The translations under genes were made by a program, and so were the position numbers. Positions 41,219-49,470 of a DNA stretch of 64,000 nt are shown here, piece after piece (positions within the stretch are counted from its first letter, which is position 1; the number at the start of each line of letters is the position of its first letter). The notes beneath the pieces were generated by a model. It saw only the letters and a program-made list of their open reading frames with translations, had not been told where the DNA came from and made no database searches. Source of the DNA: CADCWK01 sp035944555 (lineage in GTDB: Bacteria; Chloroflexota; Chloroflexia; Thermomicrobiales; UBA6265); assembly GCA_035944555.1 (NCBI GenBank), contig DASZAY010000008.1, positions 186,001 through 250,000 on the forward strand, given 5' to 3'.

Positions 41219-42646
41219 ATGGCCATCTCGCGTCGTACGATCCTCAAGGGTGCCGCTGGCACCGCTGCCGCTGGCGCCCTCGCTATCTCACCGAAGGCCA
41301 GCAGGACCTTCGCAGCCCCGGCCGTCATCAGCCGCCAAGGCTCCAACACCGAGATCAACTTCTGGTACGGCTTCACCGGCAACCTCGGCGAGCAGGTCCA
41401 GGCCCTGATCGACGCGTTCAACGCCCAGAACAACGGTGTCCAGGTCATCGGCACGGCGCAGGCTTCCTACGAGGAGACCGCCCAGCAGGCCACGATCGCC
41501 GTCCAGGACGGCTCCAACCCCGACCTCGCGATCCTGTCCGATGTCTGGTGGTTCCGCTTCTACCTCGCCCAGCTCCTGCTGCCGATGGACGACCTGATCT
41601 CGTCGACCAGCTTCCAGATCGACGACGTCGTGGACTCGTTCCGCTACGAAGGCGTTCGCCAGGGCGTCCAGTACTGGCTGCCGTTCGCCCGCTCCACGCC
41701 GGTGGTCTACTGGAACACGGACATCTTCGGCGCCGCCGGTGTCACCGAGTTTCCGACCACCTGGTCGGAGTTCGAGGCGATCGCGCCATCCCTGGTCGAT
41801 GAGAGCCAGCAGATCGGTGCCCTCGCCCTCGGCCCCGCAGCCGACTACCTCGCCTGGCCGTTCCAGGGCATCGCCTGGGCCTATGGTGGCGCCTACAGCG
41901 ACCCGGACTTCACCATCCGCATCGACGAGGAGGGGGCCGTCAACGCCGGTAACCTGTTCCTCCGCGGCGTCCAGGAAGGCTGGGCCTACACCGCCGAGGT
42001 CGTCAACGACGAGATCGCCAACGGCTACGCGGCCATGGTCCTCTCCTCGACCGGCTCGCTCCGCGGCATCACCACCGCCGCCGAGGCCAACGGTGTCAAC
42101 TTCCGCACGGCGTTCCTGCCGGGCGAGCTCCCCGGCGCTGAGCCCCACTGCTCGACCGGCGGCTCCGGCTTCGGCATCATGTCGAACATCCCGGTCGAGC
42201 GGCAGCAGGCGGCGTTCGAGTTTGTCCGCTTCTGCTCCGCCTACGAGCAGGCGATCAGCTGGTCGCAGAACACCGGCTACATGCCGATCCTGAAGTCCGG
42301 CATCGCCGGCCCGGAGATGGCCGAGTTCTTCGCGGCCAACCCGAACTTCAAGACGGCCGTCGACCAACTGCCGTTCACCAAGGCCCAGGACGCTGCCCGC
42401 GCGTTCATCCCGGGCGGCGACCAGATCATCGGCCAGGGCATTGCCGAGATCGTTGTCAACCAGACCGACCCGGCCGAGGCGTTCGCTGCCGTCGCCGAGC
42501 GCCTGACCGCCGAGGCCCAGCCGGTCATCGAGCAAGTCATGGCCCTGGAGGGCGACCTCACCTCCGGAGCCGCCACCCCGTCGGCTGGTACTCCGTCGGC
42601 TGGTACTCCGTCGGCTGGCACCCCGGCTGCGACCCCGGCGTCCTAG
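41219..42646 (+). CDS. UgpB-like extracellular solute-binding protein, copy 2 of 6
   Basis: 475 aa. Tat signal AISRRTILKGAAGTAAAGALA (about 2-22), no lipobox. Same architecture as copy 1: INFWYGFTGNLGEQVQALID, ASYEETAQQATIAVQDG, DVWWFRFYLAQLLLPMDDLI, FARSTPVVYWNTDIFGAAG, CSTGGSGFGIMSNI, NTGYMPILKSGIAGPEM, FIPGGDQIIGQG. It is the closest relative of copy 1; 47 consecutive nt (41888-41934) are identical to 40259-40305. The tail contains three SAGTP repeats encoded by a 15-nt DNA repeat at 42578-42622. ATG at 41219 with GCAGGAG upstream. Confidence 0.92.
   Translation: MAISRRTILKGAAGTAAAGALAISPKASRTFAAPAVISRQGSNTEINFWYGFTGNLGEQVQALIDAFNAQNNGVQVIGTAQASYEETAQQATIAVQDGSNPDLAILSDVWWFRFYLAQLLLPMDDLISSTSFQIDDVVDSFRYEGVRQGVQYWLPFARSTPVVYWNTDIFGAAGVTEFPTTWSEFEAIAPSLVDESQQIGALALGPAADYLAWPFQGIAWAYGGAYSDPDFTIRIDEEGAVNAGNLFLRGVQEGWAYTAEVVNDEIANGYAAMVLSSTGSLRGITTAAEANGVNFRTAFLPGELPGAEPHCSTGGSGFGIMSNIPVERQQAAFEFVRFCSAYEQAISWSQNTGYMPILKSGIAGPEMAEFFAANPNFKTAVDQLPFTKAQDAARAFIPGGDQIIGQGIAEIVVNQTDPAEAFAAVAERLTAEAQPVIEQVMALEGDLTSGAATPSAGTPSAGTPSAGTPAATPAS
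42578..42622 (+). repeat. 15-nt coding minisatellite (three SAGTP units)
   Basis: Three copies of a CCGTCGGCTGGTACT-type unit, the last with two synonymous changes (GGC ACC), in the C-terminal tail of binding protein 2. Copy number could change by slippage and would alter only tail length. Confidence 0.8.
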
Positions 42647-42668
42647 GCACCACTCCCGTGCAGGTCGT

Positions 42669-42686
42669 CCCGCCTCCGAGGCGGGG
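42669..42686 (+). terminator. Short hairpin after binding-protein gene 2
   Basis: CCCGCCT-ccg-AGGCGGG, then GGCCTGTTCCGCTTTT. Weak stem, moderate T-tract. Confidence 0.5.
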
Positions 42687-42732
42687 CGGCCTGTTCCGCT
42701 TTTCCGCCTCACCCCATTCCGAGGAGTTTCTG

Positions 42733-44118
42733 ATGACCCCCTGCCCATCGCTTTCCCGCCGCATGGTCCTGCGTGGCTCGTTTGCCACTGCCGGAGCCCT
42801 CGCACTCGCCAGCCAGCCGGGTCTCCTGACCCCGGCCCGGGCTCGCCAGTCGGATTCCGCCACCGAGGTCACCTTCTGGCACGGCTTCACCGGCGCCCGC
42901 GGCGAGACGCTCCAGGCGCTGGTCGACCGGTACAACGCCCTCGGGACCGGAGTGACAGTCAATGCCCTCCCCTTCGGCTCCTATGAGGAAGTCGCCGAAA
43001 ATCTGGTCCGGGCACTGCAGGACGGCTCGGCGCCGGACCTCGTCGCGATGTCCGAGGCGCTCTGGTTCCGGTTCTATCTCGCCGGAGCGATCCAGCCCCT
43101 GGACGACCTGATCAGCCAGACCGGGTTTGACCTCGACGACCTGATCCCGGCCTTCCGGGTGGAGGGGCAGCGGGCCGGCTCGACGTGGTGGCTACCGTTC
43201 TCCCGCTCCACGCCGCTGGTTTACTACAATCAGAACATGCTGGCCGATGCCGGCCTGGACGTCTTCCCCGGCTCGTGGGCCGAGTTCGCCGAAATCGCCC
43301 CGTCGCTCAACGACGAGGACCAGCAGATCGTCGCGCTGGCCCAGTCGACCATCGCCAACCTCGTGGCGTGGGCGTTCCAGGGAGTCTGCTGGTCGTTCGG
43401 CGGCGCCTACAGCGACGCGCAACTGAACATCCTGATCGACGAGCCCGGCGCCATCGCGGCCGGCAACTTCTACCGCCGCTCCATCGATGAGGGCTGGGGC
43501 TACGCCTCGCCGCAGGGCAACCAGGACCTCGGCAACGGGTTCGCCGCCGCGACGATCGCCAGCACCGGCGTGCTCAACGACACGGCAACCCTGGCTAAGG
43601 CGACCGGTTTCACGCTGGGGACCGCCCCGCTCCCGGCCGCGGAGCCGGGCGGCCCGGTCGCATGTCCGACCGGTGGTTCCGGCCTGTTCGTCGTCGCTGG
43701 TCGTCCGGCTGAGCAGCAGGCCGCCGCCTTCGATTTCCTCGCATGGTGCCTGGAGCCGGACAACACGGCGGCGTGGGCGCAGGACACCGGGTACATGCCG
43801 GTCCGGACCAGCGCGATCGAGGGCGAAGCGATGCAGGCGTTCTTCGCTGAGAATCCGAACTTCCGGACCGTCGTGGATCAGCTCCCGGTCGCCCGCCCGT
43901 CGGACACGGCGCGGACGTGGGTGCCTGGCGGTGACGCCATGATCGCCGACGCCATCACCCGGATCATCATCGAATCTACAGATAGTGAGTCAGCTTTCAC
44001 TACCGTGGCAGCCGAATTGCTCGAAGCATCCCAGCCAGTCCGGGAACAGATCATCGCCCTCGAGGGCGATCTGGGAACCCCAGCGGCGACGCCGGTTGTT
44101 GGTCGAGTCACCCGATAG
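42733..44118 (+). CDS. UgpB-like extracellular solute-binding protein, copy 3 of 6
   Basis: 461 aa, the most divergent copy. Tat signal SLSRRMVLRGSFATAGALALA (about 6-26). Conserved landmarks: VTFWHGFTGARGETLQALVD, GSYEEVAENLVRALQDGS, EALWFRFYLAGAIQPLDDLI, FSRSTPLVYYNQNMLADAG, CPTGGSGLFVVAGR, DTGYMPVRTSAIEGEAM, WVPGGDAMIADA. Trp-His (FWHGF) replaces Trp-Tyr of the other copies, as in E. coli UgpB. The tail is short (GTPAATPVVG). ATG at 42733 with GAGGAG 8 nt upstream; the frame stays open to 42658. Confidence 0.9.
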   Translation: MTPCPSLSRRMVLRGSFATAGALALASQPGLLTPARARQSDSATEVTFWHGFTGARGETLQALVDRYNALGTGVTVNALPFGSYEEVAENLVRALQDGSAPDLVAMSEALWFRFYLAGAIQPLDDLISQTGFDLDDLIPAFRVEGQRAGSTWWLPFSRSTPLVYYNQNMLADAGLDVFPGSWAEFAEIAPSLNDEDQQIVALAQSTIANLVAWAFQGVCWSFGGAYSDAQLNILIDEPGAIAAGNFYRRSIDEGWGYASPQGNQDLGNGFAAATIASTGVLNDTATLAKATGFTLGTAPLPAAEPGGPVACPTGGSGLFVVAGRPAEQQAAAFDFLAWCLEPDNTAAWAQDTGYMPVRTSAIEGEAMQAFFAENPNFRTVVDQLPVARPSDTARTWVPGGDAMIADAITRIIIESTDSESAFTTVAAELLEASQPVREQIIALEGDLGTPAATPVVGRVTR

Positions 44119-44334
44119 GTCATTGCACAATCGCCGGCGTGCCTGAAGGACCCACATCGTGTCCAGGTCCTCCGGTTCCGGGAAACCCCACCTGGGCTGT
44201 TGCCAACGGCAGCGGCTCGTGCCGGGCACCCTGGAATGATTTACATGCGACGACTCTATTCGAGTTACCAGGCTGACGGCATCGGAACGAGCACCTCGCC
44301 TGTAGCTGGTGCAACCAAAGGAGCAGGATCAGGT

Positions 44335-45735
44335 ATGGGCATGACATCCAGTCGTCGCACCGTCCTCAAGGGCGGAGTCGCCGCGGCCGCAGCCGGGGGT
44401 GCGATCCTCGGGAGCAAGCAGAGCCGTGCATTCGCGGTCCCGAACATCATCAGCCAGACCGGCTCAACGGTGGAAATCAACTTCTGGTACGGACTCGGGG
44501 GCGCCATCGGCGAGCGCATCAACGAGCTCATCGAAGAGTTCAACGGTCTCAATAATGGCGTGCGCGTCACCGGACTGCAGCAGACCAGCTATGACGAGAC
44601 CGGCCAGAATCTGACGCTTGCCCTGCAGGACGGCACCTTCCCGGATGTGGTACTGCTGTCCGAGGTGTGGTGGTTCCGCTTCTATCTCGCCAACAAGCTG
44701 CTGCCGATGGACGACCTGATCGCCTCCACCGGCTACGACATCAACGACGTGGTCGATTCCCTCCGGGTGGAGGGCTACCGTGCGGGGCAGCACTGGTGGC
44801 TCCCCGTCGCCCGTAGCACTCCGCTGATGTACTACAACAAGACGATGTACGAGGAGGCCGGGATCACGGCGCCGGCGGCGACCTGGAGCGAACTGCGCGA
44901 GATCGGTCCGGCCCTCTCGGACCCCGACGCGCAAATCTACGGTCTCGGGTTCTATCAGACGCTGGGCGACATCTCGTGGCACTTCCACGGCGCCACGTGG
45001 GCCTTCGGCGGGAACTACAGCACGCCGGACTTCAAGCCGACGATCACCGAACAGGGAGCCGTGGACGCCGGTGAACTCTGGCGAACGGCGGTTGCCGACG
45101 GCTGGGCTGCCGTCAGCGCCGACCAGGAGAGCGACTTCGTCAACAGCTTCATCGCGACCGGGTTCTTCTCGACCGGAATGCTGACCAGCCTGACCGCGCA
45201 GGCCGAAGAGGCCGGCTTCGAGCTCGGGACCGCATTCCTGCCGGGCGAGCTTCCCGGCATCACCGCCACCTGCCCGACCGGCGGCTCCGGTCTGGCCCTG
45301 CTGGCCAGCGACAGCCCGGAGCGGCAGGCCGCGGCGTTCTCGTTCTTCGCCCACTGGTCGTCCCCGGAGCGCACGGCTGCCTGGTCCGAGGCGACGGGCT
45401 ACATGCCGGTCCGCAAGTCCGCGATCGCCGGGCCGGCGGTTCAGCAGCTGTTCGCCGAAAAGCCGAACTACAAGGTCGCCGTCGACCAGCTGCAGACCCG
45501 CACGCAGCCACAGGACGTGATTCGACGCCTCGTCGCGCCGGGCGCCGTCATCATCGGCGAGGCCATCACCGCGTCGCTGATCAACCAGATTCCCGCGGCC
45601 GAAGCGTTTGCGACGGCGGCCCAGCAGTTGAGCGACGAGGCGGCCCCGGTCGTCGCGGAGATCATTGCCAAGGAAGGTGACCTGACGAGCGGCGCTGCCA
45701 CTCCCCCGGGGATCCCGGCCACGCCAGCGAGCTAG
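44335..45735 (+). CDS. UgpB-like extracellular solute-binding protein, copy 4 of 6
   Basis: 466 aa. Tat signal TSSRRTVLKGGVAAAAAGGAI (about 4-24). Landmarks: INFWYGLGGAIGERINELIE, TSYDETGQNLTLALQDG, EVWWFRFYLANKLLPMDDLI, VARSTPLMYYNKTMYEEAG, CPTGGSGLALLAS, ATGYMPVRKSAIAGPAV, RTQPQDVIRRLVAPGAVIIG. Copies 4 and 5 form a subgroup: Asp in place of the pocket Glu (YDET), LGG instead of FTG, and the RTQxQDVxRRLVxPG segment. ATG at 44335 with AGGAG upstream; an upstream in-frame ATG at 44200 lacks similarity. Tail GAATPPGIPATPAS. Confidence 0.91.
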   Translation: MGMTSSRRTVLKGGVAAAAAGGAILGSKQSRAFAVPNIISQTGSTVEINFWYGLGGAIGERINELIEEFNGLNNGVRVTGLQQTSYDETGQNLTLALQDGTFPDVVLLSEVWWFRFYLANKLLPMDDLIASTGYDINDVVDSLRVEGYRAGQHWWLPVARSTPLMYYNKTMYEEAGITAPAATWSELREIGPALSDPDAQIYGLGFYQTLGDISWHFHGATWAFGGNYSTPDFKPTITEQGAVDAGELWRTAVADGWAAVSADQESDFVNSFIATGFFSTGMLTSLTAQAEEAGFELGTAFLPGELPGITATCPTGGSGLALLASDSPERQAAAFSFFAHWSSPERTAAWSEATGYMPVRKSAIAGPAVQQLFAEKPNYKVAVDQLQTRTQPQDVIRRLVAPGAVIIGEAITASLINQIPAAEAFATAAQQLSDEAAPVVAEIIAKEGDLTSGAATPPGIPATPAS

Positions 45736-45758
45736 TCTGCGAACATCGTTCACATCGA

Positions 45759-45802
45759 AGGGCGCGGCACCCCTGTCTGGGGTGCCGCGCTCTGCTTGTT
45801 CG
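45759..45802 (+). terminator. Intrinsic terminator after binding-protein gene 4
   Basis: A 15-bp stem (one G-U), AGGGCGCGGCACCCC-tgtct-GGGGTGCCGCGCTCT, then GCTTGTT. Confidence 0.75.
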
Positions 45803-45838
45803 CACCTTCCAGCTCCCGGAGCGCCCAGACGGCCTGAC

Positions 45839-45854
45839 AGGACATCGATGTCCT
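45839..45854. promoter_or_regulatory. 16-bp perfect palindrome with central CG upstream of binding-protein gene 5
   Basis: AGGACATCGATGTCCT. The central CG with symmetric arms resembles LacI-family operators, which often control sugar ABC genes. It lies about 350 nt before the next ATG, in the 470-nt gap 45736-46205. Besides this, the terminator and the repeats at 46078 I see no gene in the gap. Confidence 0.35.
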
Positions 45855-46077
45855 TGTTCCGGTTCCCGTCTGTCACCCCTGTGCGGTGGAAACCGGGCCG
45901 ATGCCAACGCGTACCCATCTGGCCAGTCAGCGTCCATAACCAGCTTCTCCGGGCTTCCTCGTTTCCCAACCCACCTCACTTCAACGGTCCCCAACCAGGG
46001 ACCGCCCCCCCGACGATGACGTCGTTGCCCTTGCTGCCCGGTCACGAACCGACCTGGAGTTGTCTGTCTGGCGGCCG

Positions 46078-46093
46078 TTAACCCGCGCTAACC
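46078..46093 (+). promoter_or_regulatory. TTAACC/CTAACC repeat pair upstream of binding-protein gene 5
   Basis: TTAACC-cgcg-CTAACC, 10-bp spacing (4-nt spacer), 113 nt before the ATG. Similar to the phoX, ugpA and copy-2 repeats but with a shorter spacer, so weaker. Confidence 0.3.
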
Positions 46094-46205
46094 ACACCAC
46101 AATCATCTCCTAGCAACTCGCGGACGATGCCGGTTCACACTCCTTGGGTCACGCCAACCGACGAGCTGCCCGCCAACGTCCTCCGGACGCAAGGAGCCTC
46201 AGACC

Positions 46206-47642
46206 ATGCCTGTCAACCTCTCTCGCCGTGGTGTCATCAAGGCTGCTGCCGGCGCGTCCGCCGCCGGTGCAATCGCCCTCGGCAGCAAGCGCAGCACGAC
46301 CATCGCCGCCCCGAACATCATCAGCCGCCAGGGCTCCAGCACGGAGATCACCCTCTGGTACGGCCTGGGCGGCAACGTCGGTGAGCGCATCCAGGACGTG
46401 ATCGCCGACTTCAATGCCCAGAACAACGGCGTGGTCGTCACTGGGCTGCAGCAGGCCAACTACGACGAGACCGGCCAGAACCTGACCCTCGCGCTGCAGG
46501 ACGGCACCTACCCGGACATCGCCCTGATGTCTGAGATCTGGTGGTTCCGCTTCTATCTTGTCAATGCCCTGCTCCCCCTCGACGACCTGATGTCGTCCAC
46601 GGGCTATGACGCCGATGACGTGGTGGATTCCCTGCGCAACGAGGGCTTCCGCGCCGGCCAGCAGTGGTGGCTGCCGGTCGCCCGCAGCACCCCGCTGATG
46701 TACTACAACCGCGCGATGTACGAGGCCGCCGGCCTGCCTGGCCCGGCGACCACGTACACGGAACTTGCCGAGTACGCCGCCGCGATCGCCGACCCCGGCC
46801 AGCAGATCTACGGGATCGGCTTCCCGGGCACCGGTTCCTATTCGTGGCAGTTCCAGGGCCATGTCTGGGCCGAGGACGGCGCCTACAGCACCGACGATTT
46901 CCAGGTCACGATGAACCAGGGCGGCGCGGTCAAGGCCGGTGAGTGGTGGCAGACGGCCGTGGCCGAGGGGTATGCCGGCGTCTCGCAGGACCTCGCCAAC
47001 GACTTCGCCCAGGGGTACGTCGCCACCGCCTCGTTCTCGACGGGCTCGCTGGCCAACATCACGGCGCTCGCCGCCGAGACCGGACTGGACTTCGGCACCG
47101 CGTTCCTCCCCGGTGAGATTGACGGCATCGAGCTGACCTGCCCGACCGGTGGGTCCGGCCTCGGCATCATGGCCAACACCTCCCCGGAGCGGCAGGCGGC
47201 CGCGTTCGAGTTCCTCGCCTACTGGTCGTCGCCGGAGCGCACCACCTGGTGGTCGCAAAATACGGGCTACATGCCGATCCGCAAGTCCGCCGTCGCCTCC
47301 CCGGAGATGCAGGCCTACTTCGAGACGAACCCCAACTACCGGGTCGCCGTCGAGCAGCTGGCCGCCCGGACCCAGGCGCAGGACGTCGCCCGGCGCCTGG
47401 TGCCGCCGGGTGAGCAGATCATCGGCGCGGCCCTCTCCGAAGTCGTCCTGACCGGCGCCCCGGCCCAGCAGGTCTTTGACGCCGCCGCCCCGGCGCTCCA
47501 GGCCGAGTGCGACGCCGTTGCCCAGCAGATCATCGCCCTCGAAGGTGATCTGACCTCCGGTGGTGGCACCCCGGCTCCAGCAGCAGCCACGCCCGTCGGC
47601 ACCCCGGCTGGTACCCCGGCCGCGACTCCCGCCGCCCGCTAG
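46206..47642 (+). CDS. UgpB-like extracellular solute-binding protein, copy 5 of 6
   Basis: 478 aa. Tat-type signal VNLSRRGVIKAAAGASAAGAIA (about 3-24). Landmarks: ITLWYGLGGNVGERIQDVIA, ANYDETGQNLTLALQDG, EIWWFRFYLVNALLPLDDLM, VARSTPLMYYNRAMYEAAG, CPTGGSGLGIMANT, NTGYMPIRKSAVASPEM, RTQAQDVARRLVPPGEQIIG. Closest to copy 4. The C-terminal tail is the longest Ala-Thr-Pro tail (PAPAATPVGTPAGTPAATPA). ATG at 46206 with AAGGAG 9 nt upstream. Confidence 0.92.
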   Translation: MPVNLSRRGVIKAAAGASAAGAIALGSKRSTTIAAPNIISRQGSSTEITLWYGLGGNVGERIQDVIADFNAQNNGVVVTGLQQANYDETGQNLTLALQDGTYPDIALMSEIWWFRFYLVNALLPLDDLMSSTGYDADDVVDSLRNEGFRAGQQWWLPVARSTPLMYYNRAMYEAAGLPGPATTYTELAEYAAAIADPGQQIYGIGFPGTGSYSWQFQGHVWAEDGAYSTDDFQVTMNQGGAVKAGEWWQTAVAEGYAGVSQDLANDFAQGYVATASFSTGSLANITALAAETGLDFGTAFLPGEIDGIELTCPTGGSGLGIMANTSPERQAAAFEFLAYWSSPERTTWWSQNTGYMPIRKSAVASPEMQAYFETNPNYRVAVEQLAARTQAQDVARRLVPPGEQIIGAALSEVVLTGAPAQQVFDAAAPALQAECDAVAQQIIALEGDLTSGGGTPAPAAATPVGTPAGTPAATPAAR

Positions 47643-47657
47643 AGCAGACCACTTCCC

Positions 47658-47706
47658 TGTCGGCCGGATCGCCCTTCCCGGAGGGTGGTCCGGCCGACAC
47701 CGGGTT
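47658..47706 (+). terminator. Terminator after binding-protein gene 5
   Basis: TGTCGGCCGGA and TCCGGCCGACA form 11 bp around an inner CCCTT/GGAGGG-like stem, followed by CCGGGTTTT. Confidence 0.7.
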
Positions 47707-47768
47707 TTCGGCCAACTTGTCCTTCCACCCGTTGATCACTCGATCCCCATGTCCAGGAGCCACACCGG

Positions 47769-49139
47769 ATGACTAATCTCCTCTTTCGTCCAATGACCCG
47801 CCGATCCGTCGTTGCCGGCGCCTCGCTTGCCGTTGGGGGTGCGGGATACTTGGCGGGTAGCCTGTCCGCCCGCTCCGCGCCGGCGGTCATCAGCCGCCAG
47901 GGTAGCGATGTCGAGATCAGCTTCTGGTATGGCTTCGGCGGAGCCAATGGCGAGCGGATCCAGGCGTTGGTCGATGGATTCAACGCGCTTGGCACGGGCA
48001 TCCGCGTCAACGCGCTTCAGCAGTCCACCTACGAGGAGACGGCCCAGAACCTCACCATCGCGCTCCAGGATGGATCCGCGCCCGATGTCGCCGTCCTATC
48101 GGACGTCTGGTGGTTCCGGTTCTACCTGGCGAGCGCACTGCTCCCGCTTGACGACCTGATCGCCGCCAACCCGGCCTTCGCGTTCGAGGATCTGCTCCCG
48201 TCGATCCGCGACGAGGGGCGCCGGGCCGGCCGGCTGTACTGGCTGCCGTTCGCCCGCTCCACCCCGATCGTCTACTACGATCGCCAGCGCCTCGCCGATG
48301 CCGGCCTCGATGCCTTCCCCGTGACCTGGAGCGAGTTCGAGGCAGTCGCCCCGTCCCTGGCCGACGAGAGCCAGCAGGTCGCCGCACTGGCGCTGCCGTT
48401 CGCCCCGACCGTCTACGGCTACACAGCGCAGGGCATCGTCTGGGCGTTCGGTGGCGCCTACAGTGACGCCGACCTCACCATCCGGCTGAACGAGCCGAGC
48501 GCCGTCTCGGCGGGCGCGATGCTCCGCCGCGGCATCGAAGCCGGCTGGGCCGCCGCGTCCGAGACCTATGCCGACGATGTCGTGGCCGGGTTCGCCGCGG
48601 CGAGCATCGCCTCGACCGGTGGGCTAGCCAATCTGTCCGCGACGGCGGAAGCCTCCGGGATCAATCTCGGCACGGCGTTCCTCCCCGGCGAGACGGAGGG
48701 GGTCGACATCCACTGCCCGTCCGGTGGCTCCGGCCTGAGCATCATGGCCAGCAGCTCGATCGAGCGGCAGCAGGCGGCCTTCGCGTTCATCCAGTACCTC
48801 TCGGCCTACGAGCAGACGGTGCCGTGGGCGCTGCAGACGGGGTACCTTCCGATTCGGGCCAGCGCTATCGAAGGACCGGAAGTGGCCGAAGCCATGGCCG
48901 CCAACACGAACTACGCCGTCGCCGTCCAGCAATTCCCGATGACCCGCCCGCAGGACGCCGCCCGGACCTTCATCCCCAACGGCGACCAGATCATCGGCAC
49001 GGGCTTCGGCGAGATCGTCGTCAATGGCACCGATCCCCAGGCAGCCTTCGACGCGGCCGCCGGTCAGCTCGCGACCGAGGCACAACCGGTCATCGAGCAA
49101 ATCCGGGCGCTGGAGGGCGAGAGTACGCCGGTGGCGTGA
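47769..49139 (+). CDS. UgpB-like extracellular solute-binding protein, copy 6 of 6
   Basis: 456 aa. Tat signal MTRRSVVAGASLAVGGAGYLAG (about 8-29). Landmarks: ISFWYGFGGANGERIQALVD, STYEETAQNLTIALQDGS, DVWWFRFYLASALLPLDDLI, FARSTPIVYYDRQRLADAG, CPSGGSGLSIMASS, QTGYLPIRASAIEGPEV, FIPNGDQIIGTG. The pocket Glu (YEET) is as in copies 1-3. Unlike the others it ends without the Ala-Thr-Pro tail (ALEGESTPVA). ATG at 47769 with CAGGAG upstream. Confidence 0.91.
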   Translation: MTNLLFRPMTRRSVVAGASLAVGGAGYLAGSLSARSAPAVISRQGSDVEISFWYGFGGANGERIQALVDGFNALGTGIRVNALQQSTYEETAQNLTIALQDGSAPDVAVLSDVWWFRFYLASALLPLDDLIAANPAFAFEDLLPSIRDEGRRAGRLYWLPFARSTPIVYYDRQRLADAGLDAFPVTWSEFEAVAPSLADESQQVAALALPFAPTVYGYTAQGIVWAFGGAYSDADLTIRLNEPSAVSAGAMLRRGIEAGWAAASETYADDVVAGFAAASIASTGGLANLSATAEASGINLGTAFLPGETEGVDIHCPSGGSGLSIMASSSIERQQAAFAFIQYLSAYEQTVPWALQTGYLPIRASAIEGPEVAEAMAANTNYAVAVQQFPMTRPQDAARTFIPNGDQIIGTGFGEIVVNGTDPQAAFDAAAGQLATEAQPVIEQIRALEGESTPVA

Positions 49140-49144
49140 ACGGG

Positions 49145-49171
49145 ACAGGGTCGCCCAGCTGGCGACCCTGT
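49145..49171 (+). terminator. Hairpin after binding-protein gene 6
   Basis: ACAGGGTCGCC-cagct-GGCGACCCTGT, 11-bp perfect stem, no T-tract. Confidence 0.6.
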
Positions 49172-49470
49172 GCGAGCCGGGCGGCAGGGACCCGACCGGG
49201 ACGGATAAGCCGTTGACGCATCCGGCGTCCGGGAATCATCGTATGCTTGGTAGGAGGCGGGAAGGTGTCCCTTGCCAGGTCATGCCCGGAGGGTGCGCCT
49301 CACGCCATCGTCCCGCGACGGGACGCTTCGCCGTCCGGTCAGCGACACCAAACGGGTCGCTCCGGCGTCTTAATGACGAGACGGCTCGCGCACAGGGCAT
49401 GGCAACCAAGCCGCCCATTCCCGCGCGGCGACCGGCGTAGATAATTCAACGACCAAGGAGACCCCGGCAC
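49172..49470 (+). other. Intergenic region before the sortase gene
   Basis: About 300 nt without a convincing gene on either strand. TTGACG at 49213 and TATGCT at about 49242 are too far apart for one promoter. GATAAT at 49439 and the AAGGAG at 49453 probably serve the sortase. Nothing else seen. Confidence 0.4.

Noticed and set aside
49247..49444. Short Arg/Pro-rich frames before the sortase
   Set aside because: Composition is that of random GC-rich DNA; no ribosome site.
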